DNA of 64,000 bases from NCBI RefSeq assembly GCF_004357985.1, contig NZ_SMTF01000003.1, positions 124,001 through 188,000 on the forward strand, read 5' to 3'. The translations under genes and the position numbers were made by a program. Positions 14,146-23,752 of this stretch are shown here, piece after piece; position 1 is the first letter of the stretch; every line of letters starts with the position of its first letter. The stretch is from Luteimonas aestuarii (GTDB lineage Bacteria > Pseudomonadota > Gammaproteobacteria > Xanthomonadales > Xanthomonadaceae). A model generated the notes under the pieces. That model had not been told where the DNA came from, searched no databases, and saw only the letters and a list, made by a program, of their open reading frames with translations.

Positions 14146-15819
14146 ATGTCCGATACCGTGCAACGCCTGTCCCGCACCGCCCAGGTCATCGCGATGCTGG
14201 CGCGCTATCGCAAGGCGGGCATCATGTCCGGGCTCGACCTGGGCGAGGCGCCCGACGACGACGGCGGCGACGAGGCAACCGATGCACTGGCCGAACGCTT
14301 TGCCGCCGACCTCGAGGCGATGGGGCCGGCGTTCGTCAAGCTCGGGCAGGCGCTATCGACCCGTCCCGACCTGATTCCCGCCAGTTGGGTTGTGGCGCTG
14401 GAACGCATCCAGGACGATGCCACCCCGGCATCGATCGGCGACATCGAGGCGCTGCTGGAATCGGAACTGGGCGTGCGCGCCAGCAAGGTGTTCGCCGATA
14501 TCGACCCGGAACCGATGGCCGCCGCGTCGCTGGCGCAGGTACATCGCGCGGTCCTGCGGGACGGGCGTGTCGTCGCACTGAAGATCCAGCGCCCGGACGT
14601 CGCGGGCGCCGTGCGCTCGGACCTCGATGTGCTCGCCGGCCTGGCCGGCACCGCCGACACCGTGACCGATGCAGGCCGGCGACTGCGCTTGGCTGACTGG
14701 ATCGCCGAGTTCCGCAAGACCATGCTGCAGGAACTCGACTACCGCATCGAAGCGGAGAACCTGGAGCGATTCAGCCGCCATTTCGTCGCCTATCCGCAGT
14801 TGCGGGTGCCGAGCCCGCTGTGGGACTACGTGACGCCCCGGCTGCTGGTGATGGAGTGGATCGACGGCATCAACGTGACCCGCATCAGTGGCCTGCGCCG
14901 TACCGAGCTCGACACCGAACCCGTTGCATCCGAACTGCTGCGTGCCTACCTCGACCAGGTGTTCGTGCATGGCGACATCCACGCCGATCCGCATCCGGGC
15001 AACGTGCTGCTCTGCCCCGACGGCCGCATCGCGCTGATCGACCTGGGCATGGTGGCGACCATCCCGCCGCGCCAGCGCGAACGCCTGCTGAAGCTGGTGT
15101 TCGCCGCCGTCGACGGCCGCGGCGAGGACGTGGCGCGCGAAATGGTGGCACTGGGCACGCGGCTGGAGGACTTCGACGAGCCGGCCTACGTGCGCGAGAT
15201 CTCGCAGGTCGTGTCGCGCTACGCGTCCAGCGTGCATCGCGCCTCGGAAGGCCGGATGGTACTGGACCTGGTGCGCCGCGCGACCGAATGCGGCATGCGC
15301 TCGCCCCCCGAGATCAGCCTGCTCGGCAAGACCCTGCTCAACCTCGAACGCGTGGTGGATGCGCTGGCGCCGGAACTGGACGTCAAGGCGCAGATCGAGG
15401 CGCACCTGCAGTCGCTGCTGCGTGCACGCGTGCGCAAGGCGCTGTCGCCATCCAACCTCGCCAGCGAGGCGATGGAGCTGCACGAACTGGTGCGCGAGGC
15501 GCCGCGCAAGTTGTCGGACACGCTGTCATTGCTGGCATCCAACCGCTTGCAGGTGCGATTGGCGGGGCTGGACGATTCGCGGCTGATGGAGAACCTGCAG
15601 AAGATCGCGAACCGCATCGCCTCGGCGGTGGTGATCGCGGCGCTGCTGCTGTCGTCGACGCAGATGATGCAGATGTCGGCCGGCCCGCGCCTGTTCGGCT
15701 ATCCGGCGCTGGCGGTGGTGATGTTCGTGATCGCCGCGGTGCTGGGCGTGATCCTGGTGGTCAGCGCGATGCGCTACGACAGGCATGCACGGCCGGTGGA
15801 GCGCAGCGGCGCGGAATAG
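14146..15819 (+). CDS. ABC1/UbiB-family kinase-like protein
   Basis: 557 residues. Features of the ABC1/AarF/UbiB family are FVKLGQALSTRPDLIP (KxGQ motif), AAASLAQVHRA (A-rich nucleotide loop), VVALKIQRPDV (Lys), ELDYRIEAENL, FVHGDIHADPHPGNVLL and LIDLGMVA (DxG metal loop). Two hydrophobic segments at the C-terminus (IASAVVIAALLLS and ALAVVMFVIAAVLGVILVV) anchor it to the membrane. UbiB proteins act as atypical ATPases in ubiquinone synthesis, but this paralogue is not in a ubi cluster, so a lipid or quinone role is inferred. The ATG at 14146 is chosen as the start of family-like sequence. Confidence 0.88.
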   Translation: MSDTVQRLSRTAQVIAMLARYRKAGIMSGLDLGEAPDDDGGDEATDALAERFAADLEAMGPAFVKLGQALSTRPDLIPASWVVALERIQDDATPASIGDIEALLESELGVRASKVFADIDPEPMAAASLAQVHRAVLRDGRVVALKIQRPDVAGAVRSDLDVLAGLAGTADTVTDAGRRLRLADWIAEFRKTMLQELDYRIEAENLERFSRHFVAYPQLRVPSPLWDYVTPRLLVMEWIDGINVTRISGLRRTELDTEPVASELLRAYLDQVFVHGDIHADPHPGNVLLCPDGRIALIDLGMVATIPPRQRERLLKLVFAAVDGRGEDVAREMVALGTRLEDFDEPAYVREISQVVSRYASSVHRASEGRMVLDLVRRATECGMRSPPEISLLGKTLLNLERVVDALAPELDVKAQIEAHLQSLLRARVRKALSPSNLASEAMELHELVREAPRKLSDTLSLLASNRLQVRLAGLDDSRLMENLQKIANRIASAVVIAALLLSSTQMMQMSAGPRLFGYPALAVVMFVIAAVLGVILVVSAMRYDRHARPVERSGAE

Positions 15820-16314
15820 AGCAACTGCTTTGCAGCTCCTCACATTTCGTCATTCCCGCGACTGCGAAGCGAACGGTGCACCCGCTAGAACACATTACTT
15901 TCCGGGGGAAATGCAACGGCATGGGGTGGACGTCGCGATCCGCACCCCGTCAAAGCTTGCCGGCTTTCGGCAGGTCACTTTTCTTTGCCGGTCCATTGCG
16001 CAGTGAACAGGCGAACCTTGTCAGGGCAAGAGCGTTCCGCCCTGAAGGGCGGGTTACTTTCTTTGTTTGCCCAAAGGAAAGCAACCAAAGAAATGCCTTC
16101 CCCGACGGAGATAACCGGCTTAGTCGGTCTCGACGGGATTTTTCGACAGCACATCCGTGTCCTGTCGAAAAACGGCTGGCATCCATGCCAGCCGCCCTCC
16201 GGGTCTTCCAAGAACGTTGGGACTCACCTTAGATCAGAAACCAGACATCCGTTATCCCGGCGCAAGTCGGGACAACTGCGCTTAGGCCAGCGGGCAGAAA
16301 ACGCCTGGCGCAGA
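15820..16314. repeat. Repeat-rich intergenic region (no gene)
   Basis: 495 bp between convergent genes with no credible ORF. It contains a CGTCATTCCCGCG repeat start (about 15850), hairpin CCGCCC-TGAA-GGGCGG (16037-16052), an A/T-richer ACTTTCTTTGTTTGCCCAAAG stretch with an imperfect inverse copy (16056-16093), an 11-bp inverted repeat TTTTTCGACAG/CTGTCGAAAAA (16139-16172), and GGCTGGCATCCATGCCAGCC (16174-16193). These are the dispersed extragenic repeat types usual in xanthomonads. Confidence 0.6.
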
Positions 16315-17442
16315 TTACGCAAGCAGGCGTTCGATGAGCCGCTGGTAGAGATCAGGCAACGCTTCCAGGTCTGCAACACGCACGTGTTCGTCGACCTGAT
16401 GGATGCTGGCGTTGACCGGGCCGATCTCGATGCACTGCGCACCCAGCGGTGCGATGAAGCGCGCGTCGGACGTGCCGCCACCGGTGCTTTCTTCCGGCGC
16501 AGCGCCCGAAAACCCGGTCAACACCTCCCGCGCGGCAGCCCGCAGCTTGCCTTCTGGCGTGTGGAAGGGCTCGCCGCTGCGGTGCCAGTGCAGGTCGTAG
16601 TCGAGTCCGTGCCGATCGAGCACTTGTGCAACTTCGGTTTCCAGCCTCCGCGCATCCCAGTGCGGGTTGTAGCGCAGGTTGAACACCGCGCGCAGTACGC
16701 CGGGGATCACGTTGCTGGCACCGGTGCCGGCATGGAGGTCGCTGACCTGCAGGCTGGTGGGCGGGAAGCTGTCGAAGCCGTCGTCCCAGCGCCGGGCGGT
16801 CAGCTCGGAAAGTGCGGGCGCGAACAGGTGGATCGGATTGCGCGCCTTGTGCGGATACGCCACATGCCCCTGCACGCCACGCACCGTGAGCGTGCCGGTC
16901 AGGCTGCCACGACGGCCGACGCGCAGCAGGTCGCCCAACCTTTCCGTGGACGACGGTTCGCCGGTGATGCACCAGTCGATGCGCTGGCCGCGTGCGCGGA
17001 AGGTGTCGGCGACGCGGCGCACGCCATCGATCGCATCGCCTTCCTCGTCGGACGTCAGCAGCAGGGCCAGCGTGCCGGTGTGATCCGGATGCGCGACAAC
17101 AAAGCGTTCGGCAGCGACGACGAATGCCGCGACACCGGACTTCATGTCGGCGGCGCCGCGTCCGTACAGCACGCCATCGCGCACGGTCGGAACGAATGGA
17201 TCGCTGGTCCAGGCCTCGACCGGACCCGGTGGCACCACGTCGGTATGGCCCAACAGCACCAGCACCGGCCCGTCGCTGCCGTGGGTGGCCCACAGGTTGT
17301 CGACGTCGCCGTATCGCAGGGATTCGATGTCGAAGCCGGCGTTGCGCAGGCGCTCGGCGATCATTGGCTGGCAACCGGCATCGTCCGGCGTCACCGAAGG
17401 CCGGGCGATCAGGTCGCAGGTCAGGTCTAAGACATCGCTCAT
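16315..17442 (-). CDS. dapE: Succinyl-diaminopimelate desuccinylase
   Basis: 375 residues, standard DapE length. It releases LL-diaminopimelate for lysine and peptidoglycan. M20 metallopeptidase elements are [11 protein letters not shown] (His ligand and catalytic Asp), [12 protein letters not shown] (bridging Asp), [12 protein letters not shown] (general base Glu), and [11 protein letters not shown] (last His). The ATG at 17442 begins [19 protein letters not shown], the family N-terminus. It is the last gene of map-glnD-dapD-arsC-like-dapE. DapD, two genes upstream, acts earlier in the same branch. Confidence 0.97.
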   Translation of the reverse strand: MSDVLDLTCDLIARPSVTPDDAGCQPMIAERLRNAGFDIESLRYGDVDNLWATHGSDGPVLVLLGHTDVVPPGPVEAWTSDPFVPTVRDGVLYGRGAADMKSGVAAFVVAAERFVVAHPDHTGTLALLLTSDEEGDAIDGVRRVADTFRARGQRIDWCITGEPSSTERLGDLLRVGRRGSLTGTLTVRGVQGHVAYPHKARNPIHLFAPALSELTARRWDDGFDSFPPTSLQVSDLHAGTGASNVIPGVLRAVFNLRYNPHWDARRLETEVAQVLDRHGLDYDLHWHRSGEPFHTPEGKLRAAAREVLTGFSGAAPEESTGGGTSDARFIAPLGAQCIEIGPVNASIHQVDEHVRVADLEALPDLYQRLIERLLA

Positions 17443-17489
17443 GCGGCTATTTGAACACGGGCCTCCGATGCATGGCCGGCATCCCGCGA

Positions 17490-17846
17490 CTACGCGATGC
17501 CGAAGCGCTTCTTGAAACCGTTGTCGCTGAATCCCTGCGTGACCTCGCCGTCGTCGGTCACCACCACCGGGCGACGGATCAGCTGCGGATGCTCGCGCAG
17601 CAGCAGCTTCCATTCCGCATCGCTGGCGGCCGCCTTGCGATTCTCCGGCAACTGCCGCCACGTGGTCGAGGACTTGTTGGCCATCGCCGCGAACCCGCCC
17701 AGCTTGCCGGCCCACTCCGCCAGCGTTTCCGGCGAAGGCTTCTGCTCACGGTAGTCGACGAACGCATGCGCGATGCCGAAGCGGTCGAGCCATTTCGTCG
17801 CCTTGCGGCAGGTATCGCAGTTCTTCAGTCCGTAAAGCGTCGTCAT
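17490..17846 (-). CDS. ArsC/Spx-family reductase (YffB type)
   Basis: 118 residues with a thioredoxin-like ArsC fold. The motif [12 protein letters not shown] (residues 9-20) carries the Cys, and PELIRRP-type sequence ([21 protein letters not shown]) is typical of YffB. True arsenate reductases have RCGT-type residues that are not clear here, so glutathione-dependent thiol reduction of unknown target is more likely. It lies 3 bp after dapD and 47 bp before dapE. The yffB-dapE neighbourhood is conserved in other gammaproteobacteria. Confidence 0.88.
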   Translation of the reverse strand: MTTLYGLKNCDTCRKATKWLDRFGIAHAFVDYREQKPSPETLAEWAGKLGGFAAMANKSSTTWRQLPENRKAAASDAEWKLLLREHPQLIRRPVVVTDDGEVTQGFSDNGFKKRFGIA

Positions 17847-17849
17847 CGA

Positions 17850-18761
17850 TCAGTCCGCCAGACCGCGCAACAGTTCGTTGACGCTGGTCTTGCTACGCGT
17901 CTTCTCGTCCACCTGCTTGACGATCACCGCGCAGTACAGCGAATGCGAGCCGTCCTTGGCCGGGAGCTGGCCGGAGACCACCACGCTGTACGGCGGCACG
18001 TAGCCGTAAGTGATCTCGCCGGTGGCGCGGTTGTAGATCCGCGTGGACTGGCCGAGGAACACGCCCATGCCGATCACACTGTGGTGGCCGACGACGAACC
18101 CTTCGACCACCTCCGAGCGCGCACCAATGAAGCAGTGGTCCTCGATGATGGTCGGGCTGGCCTGCAGCGGCTCGAGCACGCCGCCGATGCCGGCGCCGCC
18201 GGACAGATGGCAGTGCTTGCCGATCTGCGCGCACGAACCCACCGTGGCCCAGGTGTCGACCATCGTGCCCTCGCCGACGTACGCGCCGATGTTGGTGAAG
18301 CTGGGCATCAGCACCACGTCCTTGCCGAAATAGGTGCCGCGACGAGCGATGGCGCCCGGCACCACGCGCACGCCCAGCTTGCGGAAATCGGCTTCCTCGA
18401 ACGCACCGAAGCGCGACTCCACCTTGTCCCAGAACGGCGCCGGATAGGCTTCCACCAGTTCCATCTCGTTGACGCGGAAGTACAGCAGCACCGCCTTCTT
18501 CAGCCACTCGTTGACGGTCCAGCCGCCCTTGCCGTCCGGTTCGGCGACGCGGAACTCGCCGGTTTCCAGGCCGTCGATGGCACGCTCCACCAACGGCCGC
18601 GTGGAGCCCTCGAGCTCGGCAGGCGTCAGCATGGCGCGACGTTCCCACGCACTGTCGATGACGAACTTCAGTTCGGCGTTCGGATCGGCCTTGCGCGTGG
18701 ATCGCTTCGCCGCCTTCGCGGGCGCCGGCTTCGGTGCGGTCTTCTTCTTCGCGGGGGACAT
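17850..18761 (-). CDS. dapD: 2,3,4,5-tetrahydropyridine-2,6-dicarboxylate N-succinyltransferase
   Basis: 303 residues from the second of two tandem ATGs; GGAG sits 7 nt before it and 4 nt before the first (18764). It succinylates tetrahydrodipicolinate in lysine/DAP synthesis. The C-terminal left-handed beta-helix shows hexapeptide repeats ([41 protein letters not shown]). Residues 1-28 ([23 protein letters not shown]) form a basic Lys/Ala/Pro extension before the normal DapD start at about [10 protein letters not shown]. It overlaps the glnD stop (ATGATG/TGA), so the two genes are coupled. Confidence 0.96.
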   Translation of the reverse strand: MSPAKKKTAPKPAPAKAAKRSTRKADPNAELKFVIDSAWERRAMLTPAELEGSTRPLVERAIDGLETGEFRVAEPDGKGGWTVNEWLKKAVLLYFRVNEMELVEAYPAPFWDKVESRFGAFEEADFRKLGVRVVPGAIARRGTYFGKDVVLMPSFTNIGAYVGEGTMVDTWATVGSCAQIGKHCHLSGGAGIGGVLEPLQASPTIIEDHCFIGARSEVVEGFVVGHHSVIGMGVFLGQSTRIYNRATGEITYGYVPPYSVVVSGQLPAKDGSHSLYCAVIVKQVDEKTRSKTSVNELLRGLAD

Positions 18762-21376
18762 CATGGTTCTCCTTCGATTCCGGCCTGCAGCGCATCGCGC
18801 AGGGCCTGGAGCTGGGTGTCGTCGAGCGGGGCGTCGTGTCGGTCGCTGATGCGGAACACGTCCTCGGCGCGCGCCCCGAACGTGGCGATTCTCGCATCGT
18901 GCACGCGTACCCGCTGCTGGCGCAGCACGTCGGCCATGTCGGCCAGCAGGCCGGGGCGATCGGTGCACACCAGGCTCATCACCGTGCGCAGCCCGTCGGC
19001 CGCTGGTGAGAAACCGATCTGCACCGGCGTGCGGAAATGGCGCAGGTGCCGCGGCTGCGCGCGCCGCGCCGGGCGCACGTCGAGCGAACCTGCCACGACC
19101 GTCGACAGCTTGCGTTCGATCGCCGACAGGTCGGGGCGCTGTCGCGTATCCACCGGCAACACCTGGAAGAGGTCGAAGATGGTGCCGTCGGGCCCATCCA
19201 GCGCGCGCGCATGCTGGATCGCAAGGCCGAGGCGGTCGAGCGTGATCACGATGGCGGCGAACAGCCCGTCACGATCCGGCGAGTGGATGAACACCTCCAG
19301 CGCATCGTCGCCGGTGGCCAGCCGCCGCACGCGGACCACGGGGACGCCGGGCGCCGCTCCGTGCATGGCGTTGGCCTGCCATGCCACCTGGTCGGGACGC
19401 GCGCGCAGGAAGGTGGCATCGGGCATCCGTGCCAGCAGGGCATCGACGTCGTCGATGCCGTCGTCGGCAAGGATGGCCTGCACCGCCTGCCGGTTTTCGG
19501 CGATGCGCTCGGCCGCCGCGACCGGATGCTCCAGCCCACGGCGCAGCGCAAAGCGCGTGGCGGCGTGCAAGTCCGACAGCAGCCGGTCCTTCCACGCGTT
19601 CCACAGCTTCGGCGATGTCCCGGCGATGTCGGCGCAGGTCAGCAGGTACAGGTAATCCAGGCGTTCGCGGTCGGCGACCTGTTCGGCGAAGCGATGGATC
19701 ACGTCGGGATCGGAAATGTCCTGCTTCTGCGCGGTGATCGACATAAGGAGGTGCTTGAGCACCAGCCACTCCACCAGCGCGGTGTCGGCGTCGCGCAAGC
19801 CGTGCGCCTCGCAGAAGGCACGCGCGTCGACGGCACCGAGCTCGGAATGGTCGCCGCCGCGGCCCTTGGCGATGTCGTGGAACAGGCCAGCCAGCAGCAA
19901 CAGTTCCGGCTTGCGCAGCCGCGGCCAGACCTCGTGCGCGATCGAGAAGCGCTCGTCGGGCTTGCCGGACGCGAACGCCTCCAGGTTGCGCAGCACCGCC
20001 AGCGTGTGCTGGTCGACGGTGTACACGTGGAACAGGTCGAACTGCATGCGGCCCGACACGCGCGCGAATGCCGGGATCCAGCGCGCCAGCACGCCCATCT
20101 TCGCCATCCGCTCCAGCGTGCGCACCGGCATCGGCCCGCGCAGCAGCGCCATGAACGACTCGCGCAGGGCGGGGCTGGCGGTCTCGTACGAAGGCAGGGC
20201 ATGCAGCGATTCGGCCAATGCCCGCGCCGTCGCCGAATGCAGGCCGCGCAGCTCGCCGCGCTCGGCCCACGCCGCGAACAGCGCGAACACGCGCTCGGCA
20301 TCGCCGCCGGGCCAGAACGCATCGCGCGCCAGCAGGTAGCCGCGGCGCGATGCGAACTCGGCGTCGATGGCGGCGGTTTCGCCCTCGCCTTCGATCTGCT
20401 CCTCGAAGCGTTGCAGCAGGCGGTCGTTGATCCGCTGCACCACCGCGGCGCTGCGGTAGAACTGCTGCATCATCTGCTCGACCGCGAGGTTGTCGTCGTC
20501 GCCCTTGTGTCCCAGCCGTGCGGCCAGCGACTGCTGGTAGTCGAAGCGCAGGCGCTCTTCGGCCTTGCCCGCGACCAGGTGCAGGCCGAAACGCAGCTTC
20601 GACAGCACGCGCGCCTCGCGCTCCAGCGAGGCCTGTTCGTCGATGCCGATGTGTCCCAGGGGCACCAGCGCCTCCAGCCCGTGCGCGCCGAAGATGCGCA
20701 GCGCCATCCAGCGCAGCGTCTGCAGGTCGCGCAGTCCGCCGGGGCCGTCCTTGAGGTTGGGTTCGAGGTTGTCCGAAGTGTCGCCGAAGCGCGCGTGGCG
20801 ACGCACCTGCTCCTCGCGCTTGGCGGCGAAGAACTCGCGCGGCGGCCACACGCGATGCGGCGCGATGGCATCGTTCAGCCGTGCGATCTCGCTGGCGCTG
20901 GCCAGCAGCGGGCGCGATTCCAGCAACGCCGTCATCACCGTCACGTCGGCCGCCGCCGTCGTGCACTCGGACAGCGAACGCACCGCATGGCCCACCGGCA
21001 GCCGCGCATCCCACAGCAGCGCGAACAGCCGCGCCAGCGCCTCCTGCTGGCCTGCCTGCGCGTCGGGCTCGGCCAGTACCAGCAGGTCGATGTCGGAATG
21101 CGGGAACAGCTCGCCGCGGCCGTAGCCGCCCACGGCGAACAGCGCCAGCGAGGCATCGGTGGGGATGCAGCGCGCCCATGCTTGCCGCACCCAGTTGTCC
21201 ACCGCGACCGCGCGCGCCATGGTCAGGCGCACCGGGTCGTCGCCGGCGTCGAAGCGTTGCGCGAGGTGGGCATCGTGCGCGGCCAGCGCGGCGGAGGCCT
21301 TCGCCGCCCACGCCGCATCGTCGATGTCGTCGATCCGTGCCGCGGCGTCGCCGTGGGGGGACGCCGGCGCGCTCAC
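18761..21376 (-). CDS. glnD: Bifunctional uridylyltransferase/uridylyl-removing enzyme
   Basis: 871 residues from a GTG at 21376 that overlaps the map stop (GTGA). GlnD senses glutamine and modifies PII. Domains in order: nucleotidyltransferase ([19 protein letters not shown], about residues 85-105), the GlnD linker ([16 protein letters not shown]), the HD hydrolase ([21 protein letters not shown], about 495-515), and two C-terminal ACT domains ([13 protein letters not shown] and [21 protein letters not shown]). All key residues are visible. Between map and dapD, it links nitrogen status to the amino-acid genes by position only. Confidence 0.97.
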   Translation of the reverse strand: MSAPASPHGDAAARIDDIDDAAWAAKASAALAAHDAHLAQRFDAGDDPVRLTMARAVAVDNWVRQAWARCIPTDASLALFAVGGYGRGELFPHSDIDLLVLAEPDAQAGQQEALARLFALLWDARLPVGHAVRSLSECTTAAADVTVMTALLESRPLLASASEIARLNDAIAPHRVWPPREFFAAKREEQVRRHARFGDTSDNLEPNLKDGPGGLRDLQTLRWMALRIFGAHGLEALVPLGHIGIDEQASLEREARVLSKLRFGLHLVAGKAEERLRFDYQQSLAARLGHKGDDDNLAVEQMMQQFYRSAAVVQRINDRLLQRFEEQIEGEGETAAIDAEFASRRGYLLARDAFWPGGDAERVFALFAAWAERGELRGLHSATARALAESLHALPSYETASPALRESFMALLRGPMPVRTLERMAKMGVLARWIPAFARVSGRMQFDLFHVYTVDQHTLAVLRNLEAFASGKPDERFSIAHEVWPRLRKPELLLLAGLFHDIAKGRGGDHSELGAVDARAFCEAHGLRDADTALVEWLVLKHLLMSITAQKQDISDPDVIHRFAEQVADRERLDYLYLLTCADIAGTSPKLWNAWKDRLLSDLHAATRFALRRGLEHPVAAAERIAENRQAVQAILADDGIDDVDALLARMPDATFLRARPDQVAWQANAMHGAAPGVPVVRVRRLATGDDALEVFIHSPDRDGLFAAIVITLDRLGLAIQHARALDGPDGTIFDLFQVLPVDTRQRPDLSAIERKLSTVVAGSLDVRPARRAQPRHLRHFRTPVQIGFSPAADGLRTVMSLVCTDRPGLLADMADVLRQQRVRVHDARIATFGARAEDVFRISDRHDAPLDDTQLQALRDALQAGIEGEP

Positions 21377-22149
21377 AGGTCGTTGTCGTCGCCGGGCAGG
21401 CGCGTGAGGATGTCCACGCCGTCCCCGGTCACTGCCACGGTGTGCTCCCACTGCGCCGACAGCTTGCGGTCCTTGGTGACCACGGTCCAGCCGTCGGGCA
21501 GCGTCCGGGTGTAGCGGGTGCCTTCGTTGATCATCGGTTCGATGGTGAAGGTCATGCCCGGCACCAGCACCACGCCGTCGCCGGCGCGGCCGTAGTGCAG
21601 CACCTGCGGATCCTCGTGGTAGACCTTGCCGATGCCATGGCCGCAGTACTCGCGCACCACGCTGAAGCGCTCGCCCTCGGCGTACTGCTGGATGGCATGG
21701 CCGATGTCGCCCAGCGTCGCGCCCGGCCTGACCGTGCGGATGCCGCGGAACATCGCCTCGCGGGTCACCTCGACCAGCCGCCTGGCCATCACCGACGGCG
21801 TGCCGACGAAATACATGCGGCTGGTGTCGCCGTGCCAGCCATCCTTGATGACGGTGACGTCGATATTGATGATGTCGCCATCCCTGAGCACCTTGCCGGC
21901 GCTGGGGATGCCATGGCAGATCACGTTGTTGGCGGAGATGCAGGTCGCCTTGGGATAGCCCTTGTAGCCAACGTTGGCCGGCGTGGCGCCCTGCACGTTG
22001 ACGATGTGCTCGTGGCAGATGCGGTCCAGGTCCTCGGTGGTCACGCCAGGCTTCACGTGCTCGGCCACGACCTGCAGCACCTCGGCGGCCAGGCGGCCGG
22101 CGACGCGCATCTTCTCGATCTCTTCGGGGGTCTTGGTGGTGATGCCCAT
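21373..22149 (-). CDS. map: Methionine aminopeptidase type I
   Basis: 258 residues. It removes N-terminal Met co-translationally. The M24 metal ligands are visible: DIINIDVTVIKDGWHGDTSRMY (two Asp), GHGIGKVYHEDP (His), FTIEPMINEG (Glu) and SAQWEHTVAVTG (Glu). The ATG at 22149 (MGITTKTPEEIEKMRVAG) is preferred to 22167. First gene of the five-gene minus-strand run. Confidence 0.97.
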   Translation of the reverse strand: MGITTKTPEEIEKMRVAGRLAAEVLQVVAEHVKPGVTTEDLDRICHEHIVNVQGATPANVGYKGYPKATCISANNVICHGIPSAGKVLRDGDIINIDVTVIKDGWHGDTSRMYFVGTPSVMARRLVEVTREAMFRGIRTVRPGATLGDIGHAIQQYAEGERFSVVREYCGHGIGKVYHEDPQVLHYGRAGDGVVLVPGMTFTIEPMINEGTRYTRTLPDGWTVVTKDRKLSAQWEHTVAVTGDGVDILTRLPGDDNDL

Positions 22150-22498
22150 GGCGGCATTATCGCCCAAACCGTCACTGGCTGAATGCAGGGCCGGGACATT
22201 CCCTCGATTGCCGCGCGCGCCGCCGCTCCGTTTCGACTGACGGCATCGTCACCTCGTGCTCGCACGCCGTGATTTATGAATACGCAAACGACGCGATCCG
22301 GCACCCTTCGGCCTCCGTCATTCGTTGACACGCCGGGGCACTGCACCCAGCATCGGGTTGACGCTGCCGCCGCAATTCTCGTGAGGCATCGCGTATTTCG
22401 ACGACCGGGATGGCACGGCCCGGTGCTGGAATGGATCGTGCTGCCGAGATCTGGGAAGACAGGAGTCTCTTCACCGTCCATCCTTCCGGAGCATCCCG
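22150..22498. promoter_or_regulatory. Divergent intergenic region, map / pilus operon
   Basis: 349 bp without a gene. It must hold the promoters of both map (minus) and the pilus operon (plus). TTGACA at 22326-22331 is a perfect -35, but the hexamer 17 nt on (CAGCAT) is a weak -10. No strong operator-like palindrome was seen. Confidence 0.35.
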
Positions 22499-22996
22499 AT
22501 GAAAATCCGCATTCTTGCCGCCACTTTCGCCCTCCTGGCCGGCACCTTCGCCACTTCGGCATTCGCGCAGTCCGCCTCGACCACCTTCGACGTGACTCTC
22601 ACGATCACCAGTGTCTGTACCATCGACACCCCGGCCGCGACCGATGTCGCGTTCGGCAGCCATCCCTCCACCGCAACCGCAATCGAAGCCGTCGGCCAGC
22701 TCAACGTCAACTGCACCCCGGGCACGGCCTACGCCATTGCGCTGGACGCTGGACTGAACGCAGGCGGCGGTGGTATCGCCAGCCGTGCCATGGCAAACAA
22801 CGGCGACCTGGTGCCCTACCAGCTCTATCAGGATGCCGGTCGCTCGATCGTCTGGGGCGACACCATCGATACCAATACCGTGGCCGGCATCGGCAACGGC
22901 GCCGTGCAGCAGTTCCCGGTCTACGGGCTGGTGCCCAGCGCGAACTTTCCGGCCGCGTCTTACGTTGACACTGTGACCGCGACGATCACGTACTGA
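22499..22996 (+). CDS. Spore coat U (SCPU) domain pilin subunit
   Basis: 165 residues with a signal peptide (MKIRILAATFALLAGTFATSAFA). The mature protein begins with a donor-strand-like segment (ASTTFDVTLTITSVC) and has two Cys, the PAATDVAFG and LNVNCTPGTAYAIALDAG patterns, and the C-terminal VDTVTATITY strand of SCPU pilins (archaic chaperone-usher pili such as Csu). It is the probable major subunit, being first in the operon with chaperone, usher and tip downstream. Confidence 0.9.
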   Translation: MKIRILAATFALLAGTFATSAFAQSASTTFDVTLTITSVCTIDTPAATDVAFGSHPSTATAIEAVGQLNVNCTPGTAYAIALDAGLNAGGGGIASRAMANNGDLVPYQLYQDAGRSIVWGDTIDTNTVAGIGNGAVQQFPVYGLVPSANFPAASYVDTVTATITY

Positions 22997-23005
22997 TCGT
23001 CGCCC

Positions 23006-23752
23006 ATGTCCCGGAGCACGCACGAGGCCCGGTGGCGGCGGTCGCTTTGTTGCGCGGCCGCGTTGCTGCTTGCCGCGGCCGCCGCCGGCGCGGCCAGCCT
23101 GCAGGTCACCCCGACCACGGTCACCGTCCCCGCCGAACGCGCCGCGGACGGCTTGATCCTGAGCAACAGCGGCAGCGCGCCGCTGCATGCGCAGGTGCGC
23201 GTGTTCCGCTGGACCCAGGTCGATGGCGAGGACGTGCTGGAGCCGAGCACCGATCTGGCGATCAGCCCGCCGATGCTGGAGCTGGCGCCCGGCGGCGACC
23301 AGCTGGTGCGTATCGTCCGCCTGGGGCCGCCACCGACCGGCACGGAGGCCAGTTATCGCGTGATCGTCGACGAACTGCCGCTCGACGATACCCCTGCGCC
23401 CGGACGCCGTGGCCTGCAATTCGTCCTGCGCTACTCGATTCCGGTGTTCCTCGCCCCGCACGGCAATCCGGCCACCGCCCCCATCCTGCACGCCCGCATC
23501 GGCGGCGACGCGGACGACCGCTTCCTGCAACTGGACAACCTGGGCAACGGCCACGCCCAGGTCGCGGATCTCACCCACGTCGCAGCAGACGGCCACGGGC
23601 GCGTCATCGCCCAAGGGCTGTCCGGTTACGTGCTGCCGGGCCAGACGCGCCGATGGTCGCTGCCCGCCGGACTGGATGCGACTCCCGGCGGCTCATTCCA
23701 GGCAAGGATCAATGGCGAAGCGGTCGAACGCACGCTGGTCCTGGACCGGTAA
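23006..23752 (+). CDS. Periplasmic pilus chaperone (archaic, PapD-like)
   Basis: 248 residues with a signal sequence ending around AAAAGA. The chaperone fold shows LQVTPTTVTVPAERAADGLILSN in the first strands, LAISPPMLELAPGGDQLVRIVRLG (the F1-G1/zipper strand region), SYRVIVDELP, and RYSIPVFLAP. It donates a strand to SCPU pilins and delivers them to the usher. It follows the pilin by 9 nt and overlaps the usher by 41 nt. Confidence 0.9.
   Translation: MSRSTHEARWRRSLCCAAALLLAAAAAGAASLQVTPTTVTVPAERAADGLILSNSGSAPLHAQVRVFRWTQVDGEDVLEPSTDLAISPPMLELAPGGDQLVRIVRLGPPPTGTEASYRVIVDELPLDDTPAPGRRGLQFVLRYSIPVFLAPHGNPATAPILHARIGGDADDRFLQLDNLGNGHAQVADLTHVAADGHGRVIAQGLSGYVLPGQTRRWSLPAGLDATPGGSFQARINGEAVERTLVLDR

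Noticed and set aside
16139-16172. Inverted repeat TTTTTCGACAG/CTGTCGAAAAA as a bidirectional terminator
   Set aside because: On either strand the 3' flank is A-rich and its T run is on the 5' side, so it lacks the required U tract.
17490-17846. Arsenate reductase for arsenic resistance
   Set aside because: No ars genes nearby and the sequence and dapE neighbourhood fit the YffB/Spx-like branch.
19037-21514. An 825-codon open frame antisense to glnD
   Set aside because: Shadow frame; glnD on the other strand has all catalytic motifs.
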